Origin: Clostridia bacterium
GTDB taxonomy: Bacteria; Bacillota; Clostridia; Christensenellales; UBA1242
Length of the DNA: 36,802 nucleotides
Direction: 5' to 3'
Assembly (NCBI GenBank): GCA_900753315.1
Contig: CAADYP010000013.1
Span: forward strand, 1 to 36,802
The notes under the pieces are model-generated. The model was not told the DNA's origin and did not search any database. It was given only the letters and a program-made list of their open reading frames with translations. How positions within the stretch are numbered: the first letter of the stretch is position 1; each line of letters begins with the position of its first letter. This document shows, piece after piece, positions 32,415 through 36,802 of this stretch. Both the position numbers and the translations under genes were made by a program.

Positions 32415-32691
32415 AATAAATAAGATATATATTTATTATAAATATTATATATTATTTAATACATGGCGAGCTTTTTATCTTTTTTTAATAGGTAATTTAT
32501 CCCAAAATACGAATAAATAATGACATAAAACGAATTAAAAAAAACAAAATAATTTGAATAAAATAAATAAAAAATTGAAAATATATTAAAAAATGCATAA
32601 AAAATCAATTTTTTTATTAAAAAATAGTATTTTTTTGATAATTTTTTATTTCTTAAATAATTTTTTCTTATTTTTTAAACAAATTAAATAT
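32415..32691. other. Extremely AT-rich divergent spacer
   Basis: Nearly all A and T apart from a short GGCGAGC-containing patch near 32464. No start with a ribosome binding site is seen. Reading frames here (for example the N-terminal 33 codons of the frame from 32593) look like translated A/T runs. Confidence 0.6.
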
Positions 32692-33264
32692 ATGAAACAA
32701 TTTTTGAAAAATTTGCTTTTATATATTAGTGCGTTTGTTCCAATGTATGTTTTGATTTTTGTAAAACTTATTGTTGAGATAGCAAATCAAAACCTGACTT
32801 TCAATGTTTTAAATACACTAAACTTTGTCACGCTTATGTTTTTAATTTTGTCCGGGGTGATTGGACTTTTGTGGAATGTTAAGTTTTCAAATGAACATTC
32901 AATAAAAATTGTTATTGTCAAAAAGCAAAACATAACTGACCAACATTTTCTTGGCTACTTTTCACTTTTTGTGTTTTTCGCAATTCCGCTTGACTTGTCT
33001 TTGGTGAGTGCTTATTGTGTTTACATTCTTGTCCTTGTTATGATTGGAATTGTGTATATAAACAATTCACTTTATTATATCAATCCGCTGTTAAACATTT
33101 TGGGGTATAGTTTTTATGATATTGATTACAAACGAGAAGGTGACGAAAAACTTAAAAAGGCCAAAATCTTTTTCAAGGGAGAAGTGTTGCAGGAAGGGAA
33201 ATTTTATTATGTAAACCTAAAAAACAAACATTTCAGTTTTATAGATAAAAAACACGAAAAATAA
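32692..33264 (+). CDS. Small four-helix membrane protein, possibly KwaA-like
   Basis: From the ATG at 32692 the product is 190 residues with about four hydrophobic helices (roughly 6-30, 42-62, 84-104, 107-125) and a cytosolic C-terminal part. The segment after the last helix, YINNSLYYINPLLNILGY then SFYDIDY, resembles small membrane proteins such as KwaA of the Kiwa anti-phage system in size, helix count and the NP-x-LN-x2-GY ending; this is from memory and unverified. No KwaB-type gene is next to it. An upstream start at 32593 would add 33 A/T-run-coded residues and is rejected. No ribosome binding site is visible. Function uncertain. Confidence 0.55.
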   Translation: MKQFLKNLLLYISAFVPMYVLIFVKLIVEIANQNLTFNVLNTLNFVTLMFLILSGVIGLLWNVKFSNEHSIKIVIVKKQNITDQHFLGYFSLFVFFAIPLDLSLVSAYCVYILVLVMIGIVYINNSLYYINPLLNILGYSFYDIDYKREGDEKLKKAKIFFKGEVLQEGKFYYVNLKNKHFSFIDKKHEK

Positions 33265-33362
33265 AAAACGATTAAATTTTCTTAAAAAATGAGAAAATTT
33301 TGCAAAATAAATGCTCTTTTTATGTGTTTGACTATATTTTGTTTTGCAAAGATATATTGGTA

Positions 33363-33391
33363 TTGACAAAGTGGCTCTTTTGAGTTATTAT
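33363..33391 (+). promoter_or_regulatory. Promoter of the 180-residue hypothetical gene
   Basis: Consensus TTGACA (33363-33368), 17-bp spacer, TATTAT (33386-33391); an overlapping TATAAT lies three bases further on. Confidence 0.75.
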
Positions 33392-33422
33392 AATAACGCA
33401 CAAAGTGCATGGGAGAAAAAAC

Positions 33423-33965
33423 ATGGAATATATTAAAATAAATGATTCAGAACTTGAAGATTTGGAAAGAAAGTATTTTGAAATGGTTGAGAAACATCAA
33501 GTAGAGCCTTTGAAGAACAGTATGAAAGAAGATAGAGAAAAACATACAACAAAGCATGAGAAAAAACATAAGGATATGTATAGAGCAATCATTTCTGAAA
33601 TGATGCAATTCTCAGGAAGAAAGATAACGGAGTATGGTGCTTCTCAAAAAATATCAACAATTTCAATTTCATTGGCAAGAGAAGCAATAAAGTCTGGTTA
33701 TTGTGAAGAAGCAGCACAATGTTTAAAGGTTGCAAAAGATGCAAGCCTTACACAATGTTGGGCAGCTATAAGTGTTAAAGAAGATTTGTTGAACTTGACT
33801 CGTGTGGTTGCTCGAAAGTCTGACAAAGATTTGGCAAAAGATCAAGTTTCACAACTTATTGCTGATGTGACAATGGGAGAATATGGGAAGGATACGGCGG
33901 AAGACCTTTCTAAAGAAATGATTGAAAAAACATTCTCTAGTTGCTTTGTTGAAAAAACTAAATAA
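33423..33965 (+). CDS. Hypothetical helical protein, 180 residues
   Basis: Start 33423 is chosen since GGGAG lies seven bases upstream; the longer GTG start at 33405 would include that site. The product begins MEYIKINDSELEDLERKYFE and is almost wholly helical. Residues ~25-50 are highly charged and His/Lys-rich (REKHTTKHEKKHKDMY). The remainder looks like a soluble helical bundle, with conserved-looking small-residue helices (ISISLAREAIKSGYCEEAAQCLKVAKDA). No signal peptide, membrane segment or known motif. Strong promoter and terminator show it is transcribed alone. Function unknown. Confidence 0.75.
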   Translation: MEYIKINDSELEDLERKYFEMVEKHQVEPLKNSMKEDREKHTTKHEKKHKDMYRAIISEMMQFSGRKITEYGASQKISTISISLAREAIKSGYCEEAAQCLKVAKDASLTQCWAAISVKEDLLNLTRVVARKSDKDLAKDQVSQLIADVTMGEYGKDTAEDLSKEMIEKTFSSCFVEKTK

Positions 33966-33985
33966 ATTTAAAACTTAATAGAATT

Positions 33986-34013
33986 GAAAGCCAAATCGGC
34001 TTTCTTTTTTTTT
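33986..34013 (+). terminator. Terminator after the 180-residue gene
   Basis: GAAAGCC pairs with GGCTTTC around a five-base loop, followed by nine T. Confidence 0.88.
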
Positions 34014-34031
34014 ATTTGTCCTGCTTTGGGA

Positions 34032-34186
34032 TTGAAATTTGAAACTTATTATTTATATTATAAATATATTTATTATATAAATTACAATTATAAAAGGCAC
34101 TAAATGGATGCGATTGAATATAGGTGCTCACTTGAATAGGTTTTATGTTTATTGACGGACAGGGTTGTATTCGCCTTGTCTTTTTT
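34032..34186 (+). ncRNA. Possible small RNA gene
   Basis: TTGAAA-N16-TATATT at 34032-34059 could be a promoter and GACAGGGT/GCCTTGTC (34158-34180) plus six T a terminator; together they frame a ~115-nt transcript with no reading frame having a ribosome binding site. GGCACT can pair with GGTGCT inside it. No known RNA family recognised. Confidence 0.3.
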
Positions 34187-34470
34187 ATTTTTGAATAGTA
34201 AATTGGATTTGTTTGATTTGAGAAGGGGGGGGATGGGTGATAAAAGGAGCAAAAAGATTGTATATTTTTTATAAAAATTTTTTGTAGAAAGGGGAAATTT
34301 TTTATAAAATTTTGACCAATTTTAAAAAATTCTAAAACTTTTTCAAAAATTTTTTCAAGAAAATTTGGCTATTTTTGGGGTAAAAATGCGAACACGCGGC
34401 GAGACGCCTAGGGGTTTAAAAAATTTCTAAAAAAAAGTTGAAAATTTTTAAATTTTTTTTGAAAAAAGTG
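34187..34470. other. Gene-free region upstream of the 23S promoter
   Basis: Holds a run of eight G (34225-34232) in a purine-rich stretch, repeated A/T runs, and a short GC-rich patch (about 34389-34414) with a GGCG-AGA-CGCC hairpin. The A/T tracts next to the promoter could act as an UP element. No coding region seen. Confidence 0.55.
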
Positions 34471-34500
34471 TTGACAAAGGTTTTTCTATTGTGTTAGAAT
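34471..34500 (+). promoter_or_regulatory. rRNA promoter directly upstream of 23S
   Basis: Consensus TTGACA (34471-34476), 18-bp spacer, TAGAAT (34495-34500), preceded by long A/T tracts. The transcript would start near 34507. Confidence 0.75.
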
Positions 34501-34505
34501 ACGCA

Positions 34506-34749
34506 TGTTGACACCGCAAGAGAGGTTGGACGAAAGAGTTCAATTGTCAACAAAAGTTCTTTGACAACTACATATTTAGAAGATAAAGTCAAATATTATT
34601 ACGAGTTTAAACTTTTTAATTTATTATTTAGTTTTTTAATGTAATACGATATTTGCATACTCAAATTTAAGTCGAGTATAGAGAATGTTGCTTTCTATAT
34701 TATATAGGAAGACAACAAGCGAAAATGCTAAGAAAATCCAAATCAATAT
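34506..34749 (+). promoter_or_regulatory. 23S rRNA leader with boxA-like element and processing stems
   Basis: The leader starts with an inverted repeat TGTTGACA/TGTCAACA (34506-34513, 34545-34552). GTTCTTTGACAACT (34556-34569) resembles the boxA antitermination signal found in rRNA leaders and spacers. A second imperfect hairpin (about 34687-34716, GTTG-TTTCTATA against TATAGGAA-CAAC) lies just before the mature 5' end. Confidence 0.6.

Positions 34750-36802
<2,053 letters not shown>

Noticed and set aside
32593..32691. N-terminal extension of the small membrane protein
   Set aside because: The 33 residues derive from nearly pure A/T runs in the spacer; the body of the protein starts naturally at MKQFLKNLLL.
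33272..33302. Hairpin AAATTTTCT/AGAAAATTT as terminator of the small membrane-protein gene
   Set aside because: The stem is all A/T apart from one C-G pair and lacks a separate T tract; too weak to call.

Overview
The window is an AT-rich bacterial chromosome segment with the standard genetic code (TGA is a genuine stop in rsmA and ybaB). Gene content (rplI, MurJ/SpoVB-type flippase, HU, pgk-tpiA, dnaX-ybaB-recR, argS, rpmG-secE-nusG-rplK-rplA, DUF6774-like and DUF1540-like small proteins), GGAGG-type ribosome binding sites, A/T-rich codon use and TTGACA/TATAAT promoters point to an uncultured low-GC Bacillota, most likely a gut Clostridia lineage. The taxonomic call is an inference.

Layout. 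1-1.3 kb: end of tatD overlapping rsmA. 1.3-5.1 kb: small hypotheticals, a TMEM164/YwaF-type membrane protein and rplI on the minus strand. 5.2-8.2 kb: lipid flippase, HU and a tRNA-dihydrouridine synthase. 8.2-12.6 kb: a compact run pgk-tpiA-dnaX-ybaB-recR joining two glycolytic enzymes to replication and repair genes; dnaX carries an A9 tract at which a -1 shift would add a tau-like C-terminal domain. 12.7-16.4 kb: argS, a free-standing 58-codon gene, a HicB-like protein without HicA, and a hypothetical protein. 16.4-19.1 kb: rpmG-secE-nusG-(small ORF)-rplK-rplA, not followed by rplJ-rplL. 19.3-32.4 kb: two giant convergent genes for secreted proteins of 1405 and 2813 residues, each with an N-terminal signal sequence, many Ig-like repeats and a C-terminal membrane anchor with a basic tail. 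32.4-34.0 kb: a very AT-rich spacer, a small membrane protein and a hypothetical protein. 34.0-36.8 kb: a gene-free region, an rRNA promoter with a boxA-like leader, and the first ~2.05 kb of a 23S rRNA gene with no 16S gene upstream.

The core genes serve translation (rsmA, L9, L33, L11, L1, dus, argS, 23S), protein export and transcription elongation (secE, nusG), DNA replication/repair (dnaX, ybaB, recR, HU) and glycolysis. The accessory part is dominated by the two giant surface proteins. I saw no CRISPR array, tRNA gene, transposase, integrase or phage structural gene. The points most worth checking are the dnaX A9 frameshift, the apparently unlinked 23S rRNA gene, the giant surface-protein pair with a 20-bp-phased direct repeat upstream of one promoter, and several genes whose -10 box lies almost on the start codon (candidate leaderless mRNAs).
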